64,000 nucleotides of DNA from Diphasiastrum complanatum. Lineage: Eukaryota; Streptophyta; Lycopodiopsida; Lycopodiales; Lycopodiaceae. The stretch is from assembly GCA_029204225.1 (NCBI GenBank), contig CM055111.1:28416340-28480339 (forward strand), written 5' to 3'. The notes beneath the pieces are model-generated. The model saw only the letters and a program-made list of their open reading frames with translations, did not search any database and had not been told where the DNA came from. Both the position numbers and the translations under genes were made by a program. This document shows positions 13,801-20,440 of this stretch, piece by piece. Position 1 is the first letter of the stretch, and every line of letters begins with the position of its first letter.

Positions 13801-15598
13801 GACAAACTTGAGATGGCCTAAATAACTAAATACCCATGGTTACACAAATCTCGACCTTTTGGGTCAAAGTAACCTATGGATTAACTTTAGCATAGTCATT
13901 TATTTCTAACAGACCCATCATCTAATTTTTGAAAATTAGATAGCCAGTCTCGCCTAGGTGTCATGTGCTTAGAAGCTCCTGAATCAATAAACCAATAGTC
14001 TTCTTCCTTTGAGAAGGTACTACCAGAAGATGTCGATGCCTGTCTCGAATCTGTCGCGAATCGCGAATCTTTCTCGAATCTGTCGCAAACCTTGAATCTT
14101 TCACGAATCTATCGCCTGTCACGAATCTTTCGCAAATCTGTCGCCTTTCGCGAATCTTTCGCCTTTCGCGAACAATAAACTTTCGAGATCAACCTGTCAG
14201 AAACTGTCGCGAACAATAATCTTTCGATTCCAGTTCAGCGATCTACAATTCTGGCAAGCAGCGATCAGTAGTCCAAAATCTTTGATTCCAGCAGACTGCT
14301 TCCAACATTAGTTCAGCTCAACAGCGCCTCCAATCAGATCTGGTTGCAACCCTGCAAACAAACTCTCTCTCTCACAACCCTCAACTCTGATACCATGTTA
14401 GAATTTGTGTTACAAATTCTAGATGGAGATACTAGTCCTACTAGCACTCACACAAAACCAAGCATAAAGAGAAAAAAGATCATAGGAGAATTGAGCAAAT
14501 GCTCTAGCTCATTGAATTGAATGGAATAATTGTGGTGGGGAGCCAGTCTTTATATAGTTTCTCTGATGATTGATAAAAGCTAATGAGCCTAAAGTAAATA
14601 GCAAAATAGCAAAAGCTATTTACTAATAATACTACCTATATATGGTAAGAACTAAAAATGAACTTCTAAGTACTAAAATAGATCCTAATCTATTTGTAGT
14701 GCGCCCACCTACATGCATAGGCTTTAAAAAACGAATTTACTATAAATAGAATGGCCCCTAAAAATAGCACGCAGGCATGGCCAAGCTATCATTAAGGGGT
14801 ATCAAATAAACATTAATTCCTAACACATACATCTCACGAAAAACTATAGCTGTAACTAGTCATTGGCAGAAGTTGATTGGCAAGTTAGGAATAAAATATA
14901 TGCTGATAATTAACTCCAATCCAGAATATGCAACTGCAGTCAGCATAATAAAAAGAAATCAAATTCCCCAGAAGAACTCCTCAACATGCATAGCCCAATA
15001 GAACAACAGAGACCAGATCCTTGAAAGCATAAAAGCTGACTGTAACCAGCAAAAATTTTCTCGGATTATGATTTTTAAACTGATCGCATACTAAATTCAT
15101 CCTCATGTGTCTAGGGAAACAAGCACATCAAAAAAACAAGATACCGGTACTTGTTTCTTTTTTTTCTCTTGTACAAACTTAATTCCTTTGATTAATCTGC
15201 TTTCCAGATACCATACAGTCTCAGAGTCGTAAAGCTTTGTCATTCAAGTATAATTTTCTATGTGGCACTCCATGTCGCTCTTCCCTACCATAACTTCTGC
15301 TACAATGCTGAATAGTCTTATACAAAAGACTGTTGGCTTCAAGAACTGCATAAATAAAATGGCACAATGACAAGTCATATAAGTTGAATACTCAACATAC
15401 CTGGAACTCTCCTGTCCATTTAGAGTCATCTGACCATTTTCTGCCTGATATGGGGTCATTGTCCTACTCTTATTCGAACTTTGCACCTGTTCCTGCTGTT
15501 GTGGCACCACCTTTATATACTGACGAGGGCCCCTTTCCTGAGGTGCATTCTGGGTCCGTCGTTGAAACTGTTGCTGTCCCACACCAGAATTTAACATC
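1106..15598 (-). CDS. RH6/RH8/RH12-like: DEAD-box ATP-dependent RNA helicase, DHH1/DDX6 family (RH6/RH8/RH12-like), internal exons
   Basis: Four minus-strand exons (15401-15598, 3122-3182, 2534-2768, 1106-1344) splice with consistent phases, all with GT donors and AG acceptors, into one open frame of about 240 codons. Known family members are P-body/stress-granule helicases that repress translation and promote mRNA decapping and decay. Visible motifs are the Q motif GFERPSPIQ, Walker A AKNGTGKT, motif Ia PTREL, a TPGR motif Ib and the start of motif II (MDE, then a donor). The remaining half (AD of DEAD, SAT and RecA domain 2) must lie left of the window or be lost. A more 5' exon is expected but was not identified. 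The first two exons are separated by a 12.2-kb intron full of retroelements. The clade is clear, the paralogue is not. Substitutions in conserved positions (ISTPGR for the usual VGTPGR, LDQTV for LYQPV) leave open a diverged or decaying copy. Confidence 0.9.
1345..2533 (-). other. Helicase intron containing a GGAAC-rich insert
   Basis: This is a 1189-bp intron bounded by donor 2533-2532 and acceptor 1346-1345. Apart from the GGAAC-rich patch at 2098-2320, nothing coding is visible. Confidence 0.8.
2098..2320. repeat. GGAAC/GTTCC-rich palindromic repeat
   Basis: More than ten GGAAC or GTTCC words fall in about 220 bp, including a perfect 14-bp palindrome CGTTCCTAGGAACG at 2123-2136. Similar words recur at 3478-3540 and 18974-18996. 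It may be the degraded end of an unidentified mobile element. The family is not recognised. Confidence 0.5.
2534..2768 (-). CDS. Helicase exon with Q motif and Walker A
   Basis: The exon is 235 bp (acceptor 2770-2769, donor 2533-2532), giving 78 codons plus one base. It opens with [14 protein letters not shown] and carries the Q motif GFERPSPIQ (about 2690-2664), which recognises the adenine of ATP, and motif I AKNGTGKT (about 2615-2592), the P-loop. It is almost identical in wording to other plant RH6/8/12 proteins and has no stop or frameshift. Confidence 0.95.
2769..3121 (-). other. Helicase intron (353 bp)
   Basis: It is bounded by donor GT 3121-3120 and acceptor AG 2770-2769. No other feature was seen. 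Confidence 0.85.
3122..3182 (-). CDS. Helicase small exon (pre-Q-motif region)
   Basis: This 61-bp exon has its acceptor AG at 3184-3183 and donor GT at 3121-3120. It contributes one base plus 20 codons, including [18 protein letters not shown], the segment that precedes [10 protein letters not shown] in DDX6-type plant helicases. The phase matches the exons on either side. Confidence 0.9.
3960..4238 (+). pseudogene. Ty1/copia RNase H C-terminal relic
   Basis: Two plus-strand frames together show the copia RNase H wording: [20 protein letters not shown] (3970s-4030), then [18 protein letters not shown] and a degenerate [11 protein letters not shown] (about 4105-4230). The polypeptide is frameshifted between these parts. 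It is the 3' end of a copia pol, in the orientation opposite to the host gene, and is followed by a PPT and a likely LTR start. Confidence 0.85.
4283..4782 (+). repeat. Probable 3' LTR of the copia relic at 3960-4238
   Basis: A polypurine tract TTAAAGGAGAG (about 4283-4293) is followed by TGTCAGAAATAG, a normal LTR start for copia. The right edge is not certain. It probably ends at or inside the (TC)n tract. Confidence 0.5.
4783..4844 (+). repeat. (TC)n microsatellite
   Basis: About 60 bp of uninterrupted TC dinucleotide lie just left of the C-rich LINE leader. Confidence 0.95.
4845..5050 (+). repeat. C-rich imperfect tandem repeat
   Basis: Repeated units built on CTCGCTGCCACMTCACCTCACCC and CTCGCTGATCCCTCACC occur four or five times. 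It may be the 5' leader of the LINE that follows. Confidence 0.7.
5351..5989 (+). CDS. LINE ORF1p-like RNA-binding protein (L1 transposase_22-like)
   Basis: This is a 212-codon frame, with an in-frame TAG at 5348-5350 cutting it from an upstream open stretch (5132-5347). The order is a short coiled-coil-like segment ([12 protein letters not shown]), an RRM-like core beginning NIRVHGIPD with [15 protein letters not shown], then a C-terminal part with [23 protein letters not shown] and GRVRFLDN. This resembles the L1 ORF1p of animals and algae, an RNA chaperone that coats LINE RNA, more than the common zinc-knuckle ORF1 of plant L1. The assignment rests on pattern, not on a search. Confidence 0.65.
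   Translation: MKGTVTSLINEKKILQSKVASLEQSIGIKQAAASESTTNMIRELETKIEKQQEEALSWASVWKKGTKPSAPISSVISATFSEEKSRDQKAHNIRVHGIPDTQDALAEVKRFLDTTLGHRTEGPSWTPHGGPLEMQPHSLIIIHFTSLQSRRDALQCRAKLHGTTIYMDDDLTFIQVEERRKAFQAARESGRRVIYQDGRVRFLDNTPSSSQC
6020..6912 (+). pseudogene. LINE ORF2 endonuclease region (decayed)
   Basis: Pieces of an apurinic-type endonuclease can be read across frames: [12 protein letters not shown] (about 6050), [14 protein letters not shown] (about 6130), [21 protein letters not shown] (about 6270-6335), and a later [14 protein letters not shown] (about 6870-6910), which precedes the reverse transcriptase in such elements. Several frameshifts and stops make it non-functional. Confidence 0.65.
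6913..7523 (-). pseudogene. Copia-2 reverse transcriptase N-terminal part
   Basis: The linker between integrase and RT has low-complexity text and then the copia RT opening: W(R)[46 protein letters not shown]. After that the frame enters LINE sequence, so the polymerase palm with YVDD is absent. Confidence 0.9.
7471..8717 (-). CDS. Copia-2 integrase (GAG-pre-integrase plus catalytic core)
   Basis: The 363-codon ORF (7471-8562) carries the HHCC zinc domain ([20 protein letters not shown]) and the D,D,E catalytic core ([26 protein letters not shown]). It is followed by the usual [10 protein letters not shown] and [13 protein letters not shown]. Residues before it in another frame (8505-8717) belong to the protease C-terminal region ([27 protein letters not shown]). 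A frameshift separates the two near 8560. As a whole it inserts cDNA into the genome in the intact family. Confidence 0.88.
8722..8726. other. Target site duplication of Copia-1 (left half)
   Basis: GACCC, repeated at 13912-13916 immediately after the right LTR. Confidence 0.97.
8727..9183 (-). repeat. Copia-1 3' LTR (left copy)
   Basis: The 457-bp LTR is bounded TGTAGG to CTAACA on the plus strand. It differs from the right copy at five positions, all G/A transitions. Confidence 0.97.
9184..9193 (-). promoter_or_regulatory. Copia-1 polypurine tract
   Basis: The minus strand reads TTAAGGAGGG immediately before the 3' LTR, the expected plus-strand primer. Confidence 0.85.
9221..9539 (-). pseudogene. 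Copia-1 RNase H C-terminal part
   Basis: In the frame shifted from RT, it reads [53 protein letters not shown] and [12 protein letters not shown], then stops shortly before the PPT. This is the normal end of copia pol. Confidence 0.92.
9498..11061 (-). CDS. Copia-1 linker and reverse transcriptase with a mutated YVDD box
   Basis: The linker is open in one frame (10744-11061) and RT in another (9498-10850), so at least one more frameshift is present. RT motifs are [65 protein letters not shown] and the box [11 protein letters not shown]. The second catalytic Asp of YVDD is Gly (codon GGT at 10167-10169). That Asp binds magnesium in all active enzymes of the family, so this polymerase should be dead. 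The frame reaches the RNase H domain ([16 protein letters not shown]) and breaks near 9540. Confidence 0.93.
11030..12142 (-). CDS. Copia-1 integrase
   Basis: It is in the same frame as the protease but separated by the single in-frame TGA at 12143-12145. It shows [10 protein letters not shown] and CEGCILGKF (zinc domain), [16 protein letters not shown] and a GVAERKNR catalytic core (note [11 protein letters not shown], Ile replacing the usual Asn before GVAE), then [11 protein letters not shown] and [11 protein letters not shown]. The frame ends at 11030, where a frameshift leads into the linker to RT. Confidence 0.92.
   Translation of the reverse strand: MPSTCLVASTSQSLELAELWHARFGHLNFASLKKLKIFNMVEDIPTIEQPEGHVCEGCILGKFQRKPFPIGGTIRVLDKFDLVHSDVCGPMRTESIGKCIYFVTFIDDFSPFTWIYPMKAKSEVFQRFKDFLAMVENQFGHSLKTLRTDRGGEYIKNTFGAFLREKGILHQMTTPYMPQQIGVAERKNRTLMEMARCMLKAKGLPYKFWAEAVITATYISNRCPTKALKVLTPYEVWYGKKPSISHFRIFGCTAYAFVPNKLRTKLEDKGVKCIFVGYSSESKGYRLFNLSTNKIIVSRDVHFDEKNSLDVAPTHILKGDSPHSVNVEVFPDLVPSSIAGDKGQQSTSFELPNTSSSLEPNVHQTAHCCS
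12143..13230 (-). pseudogene. Copia-1 gag (internally deleted, frameshifted) and protease
   Basis: A likely gag start ATG is at 13230 (MAKELEANG). A one-base shift near 13190 leads into [17 protein letters not shown], the standard copia gag N-terminus. After VNGDEERP the main gag body is missing: within about 130 bp the frame passes through CT-rich text to [17 protein letters not shown], the gag C-terminus. Then come a basic linker, a CCHC knuckle [14 protein letters not shown] and the protease site [12 protein letters not shown] (Asp-Ser-Gly codons 12488-12496). The frame ends with a TGA at 12143-12145. Loss of the gag core should prevent particle assembly by this copy. Confidence 0.9.
13442..13453 (-). 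promoter_or_regulatory. Copia-1 primer binding site (initiator tRNA-Met)
   Basis: The minus strand reads TGGTATCAAAGC one base inside the 5' LTR, one mismatch from the plant copia iMet PBS TGGTATCAGAGC. Confidence 0.9.
13455..13911 (-). repeat. Copia-1 5' LTR (right copy)
   Basis: The 457-bp LTR is bounded TGTAGA to CTAACA. Because the element reads leftward, this LTR would hold the promoter. Confidence 0.97.
13912..14030 (-). pseudogene. Copia-2 aspartic protease active-site segment
   Basis: On the minus strand the text reads [20 protein letters not shown] with the DSGA retropepsin motif. Its continuation ([14 protein letters not shown]) is on the far side of Copia-1, at 8722-8690, which proves that Copia-1 split this gene. 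Confidence 0.92.
14040..14225. repeat. TCGCGAA/CGAATCTnTCGC minisatellite in Copia-2 leader
   Basis: Many variants of CGAATCTGTCGC and TTTCGCGAA are arrayed over about 185 bp where gag should be. It contains TCGCGA palindromes. Confidence 0.75.
14396..14825 (-). repeat. Copia-2 5' LTR
   Basis: This 430-bp LTR runs TGTTAGAATTTG to ATTCCTAACA on the plus strand. It abuts CTCTGATACCA, the complement of an iMet PBS (TGGTATCAGAG) at 14385-14395. Confidence 0.85.
14831..15400 (-). other. Unassigned intron sequence beside the helicase exon
   Basis: AT-rich sequence lies between the Copia-2 LTR and the donor at 15400-15399. No gene or repeat family was recognised. Confidence 0.6.
15401..15598 (-). 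CDS. Helicase N-terminal low-complexity exon
   Basis: The acceptor AG is at 15600-15599 and the donor GT at 15400-15399. One base completes an upstream codon, followed by 65 codons and two bases (AG). These two join the first base of exon 3122-3182 to make Ser. The encoded stretch is rich in Gln, Asn, Ser and Arg (QQQFQRR, VPQQQEQ, NGQESS), like the disordered N-terminal region of plant RH6/8/12 proteins. An ATG lies one base inside the exon (15597), so translation could begin here after a 5' UTR exon. The family usually has a longer N-terminus beginning with an RGR-type sequence, which I did not find. Confidence 0.75.
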
Positions 15599-15601
15599 CT
15601 G

Positions 15602-15954
15602 AAACTCCAGAGTCCAATGGTATCTCACTGGAATCAGAGATACATATAAAATACAAGAAAATGCTTAAACAATCACCTCAATTACAGTCATCGATATGTA
15701 TAACAGTCAGTTTGAGGTCAAAATCAAGTTTTAAAAACGTTGAGGATTATTTCTCACCTAGAACCCTGAACAAGTACCTTGCTTATGCCTCAGTATGTTC
15801 AGACCTGAACTTCTTGGAATCTGTTTTTTAATCAGCATGGCTAAAAATCCAACAACTCTTTATGTCAACTATTATCCAAATTGTTCAAACCTTCTTTTTG
15901 CAGTTTTGAATGCCCTTTTGCAATCGATTTTTTCAGCTCACTTGAATTGGATTG

Positions 15955-16004
<50 letters not shown>

Positions 16005-16660
16005 TATTCTATTAATATCAAACAAGACCAACAGACCAACAGCCTATTGGACCAGTTAAAATATTGCCAAGTCGACAGACAGTTATTTTGTGTGAGGGAA
16101 GTATATCTAAGGAGTCTCTGCTCCTATCCCGCCATTTTCTAAGGAAATCCAGCACTAGTATTATGTACCAATTAAGTCTCTGCTAAAAATTTGCTATGAG
16201 CATTTAGGGCTTATTTGACATTATGGGCCCAAGACCCAACTCTCTGATGTGCAGGGCACAAATATCATCATTGGTAACAAGCTATTTGTGGCCTTCTAGA
16301 AGGGCACGCTATTTTGGAGTGTGCCCTTCTTTTGCTACTCTTTTCAAAGTAAGGAACCAGCCCTGATTTCGGTAGAACATAGAGAGAAAAAAAGAAAGAA
16401 AGAAAGATTTATTAATGTCCTTGAATACCCTAAGGTACATAGGACTCAAAAAAGGTACATGTCAAGTGTGCACATAGGAGCTTAAAGCTCAATCATTTAT
16501 AAAACAATAACTGCTAATATAATGCCTGAAGCCTAAAGATGGCTGGCCCAGTCAAGGTCCGGCAGCCTAGAATTGAATATCATGATGCCTATCAGCCTGG
16601 AAGAAGTGGTGAATGGTATGTTGCGAAGGTGTCACTGGGTGTGCCATGGACCGCTGCCGT
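15602..16660. other. Unassigned sequence with (GA)n tract
   Basis: A (GA)n run of about 40 bp is at 15957-15998 and an (AAAG)n patch at 16380-16408. The upstream exon of the helicase might lie here or further right, but no RGR-type N-terminal coding sequence was found. Confidence 0.5.
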
Positions 16661-16679
16661 CGGGTAGGCTGTCAGTGTC

Positions 16680-17346
16680 GTCGCTGTTGCCGTGTCCATC
16701 TGGGCTGGGGCCTAATGGCTGACTGTCTCTCTGGCCGTCGACATGGTCGATGCTGCCGATACATAGAAGAATCTGGAATCTCGGCCTCTCCATCTGAATA
16801 GTCGGATCTCAATCTCCGACGGGATATGCACTCACTGATGCTCAACTGTACCAAGGAGTGTGTATCAGTATCTAGTCTCCTCCTCCTCAAGTCTGTGACA
16901 TCTCCCAGATCATCAGTGCTACACATCTGGGGTCCTCATAGGATAGCAAGGTAGAAAGTGTCACTGGATGCTCTCTGAATAAGCAGTAGTACCTCCCCCA
17001 AATCTCATAGTAGGTTGGACATCTGAAGAGGAAATGCGATTCGTCCTGAATCTCATGCATAGAACACATGTTACAAAGCCGGTCCTCTCGTGGGGTGCCA
17101 CTGTATCTGCCGGTCTCAAACCCGAAACTGACCCATCTCTATCCGTAGTCTGTGTGATATACTCCTCAGCAAGTAACCAAATAGTATGGGGTAGCCAGCT
17201 AGATCAAGAGATAGAAAGTGTGTACGATAAAAATCACTCTTGGTCCCCAATGGACCCTGCCAGGTGATATGAAGATATGATCTGTAGAGGAGGCCTCTGG
17301 TGTACTGATGAGTGCCCGCAGGTAGGTCAATGATCTGGATACCCAA
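16680..17346 (-). pseudogene. LINE-2: reverse transcriptase C-terminal and zinc-knuckle fragment
   Basis: Minus-strand text in two frames reads YTRGLLYRSYLHITWQGP, HRLRIEMGQ, then CSMHEIQDESHFLFRCPTYY. This is the CxxC-x-H-x-C (zf-RVT) end of plant L1-type ORF2 proteins, followed by a basic tail with DLRRRRL. A frameshift lies between 17116 and 17069. It may belong to the same family as LINE-1 but no overlapping region is available to compare. Confidence 0.75.
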
Positions 17347-17417
17347 TGTGGAGAGGAGACGACAAGCTTGAAAAATACCATGAGAAAAGGTGTCCCTCTG
17401 AGTGTAGGCGCCGGGAT

Positions 17418-17418
<1 letters not shown>

Positions 17419-17479
<61 letters not shown>
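17419..17479. repeat. (GA)n microsatellite
   Basis: About 60 bp of GA repeats adjoin the left arm of the inverted repeat. Confidence 0.95.
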
Positions 17480-17482
<3 letters not shown>

Positions 17483-17544
17483 TAATGACCAATTCCATGT
17501 GGGGTACCACTAAGTTAGTTAGGTCGGGTCCAAGTCGTCCTAGT

Positions 17545-17839
17545 AGAACAAGATTTAGAATTACACTAAACCAAAAACTGAATGGACCAAGACCAAAAGT
17601 CAAACTGGGGGCTTCAATGATTGATTTCACCTTCTCCAATGTCTGAAAGGTCATTGGCTTAGTACTTATCTTCAGCATCTGTATATATATATTAGGTCCC
17701 GGAATATGGGTGTCCGATCCCTATGGATTAATCGGAAAACTACAACCTGTAGTGGGAAGCTGAGGGCTTTGATCCTTTTGTTCCAGGGGGAATAGCTTCC
17801 CAACATATGGCAGCAGATATTTTAGGTATATTAGCAGGT

Positions 17840-17886
<47 letters not shown>

Positions 17887-18010
17887 TGCTGAAGAAAAGT
17901 ACTAAGCCGTCAATGACCTTTCAGACATTGGAGACAATCATTAAAGCCCCTAGTTTGACTTTTGGTCTTGGTCCATTCAGTTTTTGGTTCAGTGTCATTC
18001 TAAATCTTAT
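17545..18010. repeat. Long inverted repeat (hairpin) with TA tract
   Basis: The left arm (about 17545-17690) and right arm (about 17835-18010) are reverse complements over about 130-150 bp. Shared words include CAGATGCTGAAGA, AGTACTAAGCC, GACCTTTCAGACATTGGAGA and AGTTTGACTTTTGGTCTTGG. They differ by a few substitutions and by gaps of 3 and 9 bases. Both outer-to-inner sides include TA repeats, expanded to about 40 bp at 17842-17881. The loop is about 140 bp. The same amino-acid reading (TFGLGPFSFWFSVILNL) is open in both arms, but I do not recognise a protein. Confidence 0.85.
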
Positions 18011-18149
18011 GGCAAATTTCACTCCTAGATTAGATGAGATTCTTGAGGGTAGAATGAGGAGACTCTTAGTTGAAATTTCAGCAATCTACTTGGCTAAAAG
18101 GGAGAGAACTTGTTTGCAGATGATTATCAAGAAAGAGATTAGCTGATTT

Positions 18150-19316
18150 TTTTATTGCATCTAAGCATGGGCAGCCTATCAAGCGTGGAGAAGGTTTGGT
18201 GTTTGTTTTCTTGAAAATTCTTCTTTGTTTCAGCATAGAAGGTGCAGACATCAACCCATGGAGGGCTGAAATTTCAAAGTTTCCATAATAGAAGAAGAGT
18301 TTCATACATGGAAGATCAAGCATCCAAGCATGGCTCGTCTGTTTGTTAGCATTTCTATGTGAAGCAATGGCAGTTTGCCTTTGCTGATTTATCATCTGGA
18401 AGTTAGGAGCCATCCAGAACTTCGTTTTCCAACCCATTTCAGCCATGAATCAAGTGCAGAAGCCCACGTTTTTCAGCCACATTGAAAAGAGGCCAAAATG
18501 ACTTGTTGATGCCTTGTTTTCTTCAAGTGTGAAGGGAGGGGAGTAATTAGCCCTTTCTTGCTTGAGAGAAGCAATTGTTTCCATCCCGTGATGTAAGGGG
18601 GGGAGCTACTTGCACCATGGTGAAGATGAATTGGTAGCTTTTGTGAACTGATCGTGCTACACGAGAGACAACCTGCGGTTGACAGTTGAGGTGAAAGTTT
18701 TTGGAGGTGTGCAAAACTTCAAAATTAAGAGTCTTTATTACCCTTGGTCTTGTTGAAATTTGAAAGTTGGAGTTTTCTTGATACTGAAGATCTTTCACGT
18801 GCAGCACAATCTCTTATAAAAGTGTTATTGTCCAAGCTTTAAGTGCAGGGCCAAAACATCACTTTCAACCAAGCAGTGAAGTGCATCAAATCTCAAATTG
18901 AAGCTTTGTGGTCAAGCTGATCAATGAAGGGTCAGCCCTTCAAATTGAAGCTTACGTCCCTTAGAAGCTTAGTTGCCCATTCCGGAACGGAACGTGGCCA
19001 GGGAGAAGGAAAAAAAAAATTCGGTTTTTTTAACAAAGAAAAAAAAAGCAGCAGGAAAGCTGCACCAACAAGGCGTAGAGAGAGAGTGATGATTCCAGAA
19101 TGAAGAAAGAAGTCGACGCCGCAGGAAAAAAAGGAGATGATGCCCAAAACATACAGTATCTAGAGGCCTTTAGTGGAACCTTCTAGTGATTAGGGCAAAA
19201 TTAAAGTACTTGGATCCCATAAGGATATGCCCTTAATGGTAATAGGCCCAATACTTAAAGGTATGCTAATTAGAGCAACTAGTAATTAGGATTAGCAGAA
19301 GGACGAGTCCATAACA
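18150..19316 (-). repeat. Probable 3' LTR of a minus-strand Ty3/gypsy element
   Basis: The right edge is clear: TGTTATGGACTCGTCC on the minus strand begins at 19316, directly after the polypurine tract. The left edge is not resolved. It lies somewhere left of about 18900. No second copy is in the window. Confidence 0.45.
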
Positions 19317-19331
19317 CTCCCCAACTTTTAA
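19317..19331 (-). promoter_or_regulatory. Polypurine tract of the minus-strand gypsy
   Basis: The minus strand reads TTAAAAGTTGGGGAG just before TGTTATGG. A GGGGCAATG run 10-20 bases upstream is also typical of plant gypsy 3' ends. Confidence 0.6.
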
Positions 19332-20440
19332 AAACATTGCCCCTCAATGTTGGGCTTAAAGAAAAATAGTAAACCTTAAAAACTAGAAGAAAGGCCCCAA
19401 GATATCATTATGGACAAAAACTGTCGTGCCTAAGCTATCCAAGCATGGTGGTGATGAGCAATCCAAGGAACATAAAAAGAACAGCAAGCATGAACAACAA
19501 CATCAATATATCCACACCACGAAAAGATAGAAACAGCAGAAGAGCGGCACCAAGCAAGAGGATCATAAGGACCATAACAACAACTATGCAATATCACTGG
19601 AGACCAAGCTATATGTAACAACCAGGAGTGCCAGAAAACATGAAGTATATGTAGATCATCCTGACAAATAATAGCTAGAATGGCCATACGTGCAATGACA
19701 ACGTCGAGAGGCCTAGGTATCCATGAGGCCCATGAATGTATAATATCATCATGCCAAGAAATTTGTAATGCCCATAAGTGTAAAGCATCACCCAGAAGAA
19801 AATAATCCATAAGTGAGGGAGCAACTAACCCAGACATAAGAGCAAACACACCAACTGTTAAAAGCTGGCCGATATACTCATGTAGATGAACTGCAGGCAA
19901 ACAGAAACCACATTCACTCAAAGTACTCAATTAGGTGGAAAGAAAGGCCAACAAATCATAATAAATAGGAGAGCATTGAAAGCTTGACAAAGGATTAACC
20001 GAACTTCAATTTTAAGGACAAACTGTCAAAGGCAATAAATAACGTATGTTATGTCCTTGAGTAGCTAGGGTTAAGTCAATTTCGAGCCTTTTGACAAGGA
20101 AAGACCAGGTAAGTGGGGCTCTAACCAAAGGTCACAACCAAACATGGCTACAGCCACTTATGATTGTAGTCGTAATTAAACAAGCATCTACATGAGCATG
20201 TTTGCTTCAAACAATTGCTTGGAATGTTGCGCCCACCTTCACCACCAATGCCGATGCCTGTACTGGACGCCCAGTGGCCCTATAGCTTGAAGACGTATTT
20301 CCTTTGATCCGTCACCTTCGTCAAAATGCGCACAACGCAGGTTGATATCTCGACATTGAACCTTTAAATTGCGGTCACAATAAGCTGACTGAACCCAGTC
20401 CCATCACCTTATCCTTGCATAACTGAACGGCCGATTCGCC
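19332..20440 (-). other. Unassigned sequence, likely 3' internal part of the gypsy element
   Basis: It contains a 166-codon open frame (19430-19930, minus) rich in Trp, His and Ile with no recognised motif. No integrase or RNase H wording was found, so the element may be non-autonomous or decayed. Confidence 0.35.

Larger units (their letters stand above)
8727..13911 (-). mobile_element. Copia-1: complete, young Ty1/copia element nested in Copia-2
   Basis: The element is 5185 bp with two 457-bp LTRs, a PBS, a PPT and a perfect 5-bp target duplication GACCC (8722-8726 and 13912-13916). The internal region codes on the minus strand for gag remnants, protease, integrase, RT and RNase H. The LTRs differ at only 5 of 457 sites, so insertion is recent, yet the coding region is broken in several places (see the parts). 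It probably moved with proteins supplied by another copy. Confidence 0.97.
6913..14825 (-). mobile_element. Copia-2: truncated Ty1/copia element, interrupted by Copia-1
   Basis: Copia-2 consists of 6913-8726 and 13912-14825, split by the nested Copia-1. In reading order (right to left) it has a 5' LTR (14396-14825), an iMet PBS, a leader with TCGCGAA repeats, a protease remnant, integrase and the start of reverse transcriptase. The rest of RT, RNase H and the 3' LTR are gone at the LINE junction. Gag is also missing between PBS and protease. If the insertion was normal, the base run CATAC at 14826-14830 is one half of its target duplication. Confidence 0.85.
3183..15400 (-). other. Giant (12.2 kb) helicase intron filled with nested retroelements
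   Basis: The two flanking exons share a matching split Ser codon (AG at the end of 15401-15598, T at the start of 3122-3182), which strongly supports them as neighbours. Between them lie a GGAAC patch, a copia RNase H relic and LTR, a (TC)n/C-rich tract, a LINE, Copia-2 and the nested Copia-1. The only sizeable unassigned parts are 3183-3950 and 14831-15400, where I see no genes. Confidence 0.8.

Noticed and set aside
14040-14225. CRISPR-like regularly spaced repeat
   Set aside because: Units vary in sequence and spacing, lack unique spacers, and lie within a plant retrotransposon leader.
15795-16142. 115-codon plus-strand frame upstream of the helicase exon
   Set aside because: It contains the (GA)n run and no motif; opposite strand to the only supported gene.
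17886-18146. Small membrane protein gene (open in both arms of the inverted repeat)
   Set aside because: Openness follows from arm identity; the frames run into unrelated sequence beyond the arms. Kept only as a hairpin finding.
19430-19930. 166-codon minus-strand frame with many Trp and His
   Set aside because: No recognisable motif, and the position next to a gypsy polypurine tract suggests noncoding 3' element sequence.
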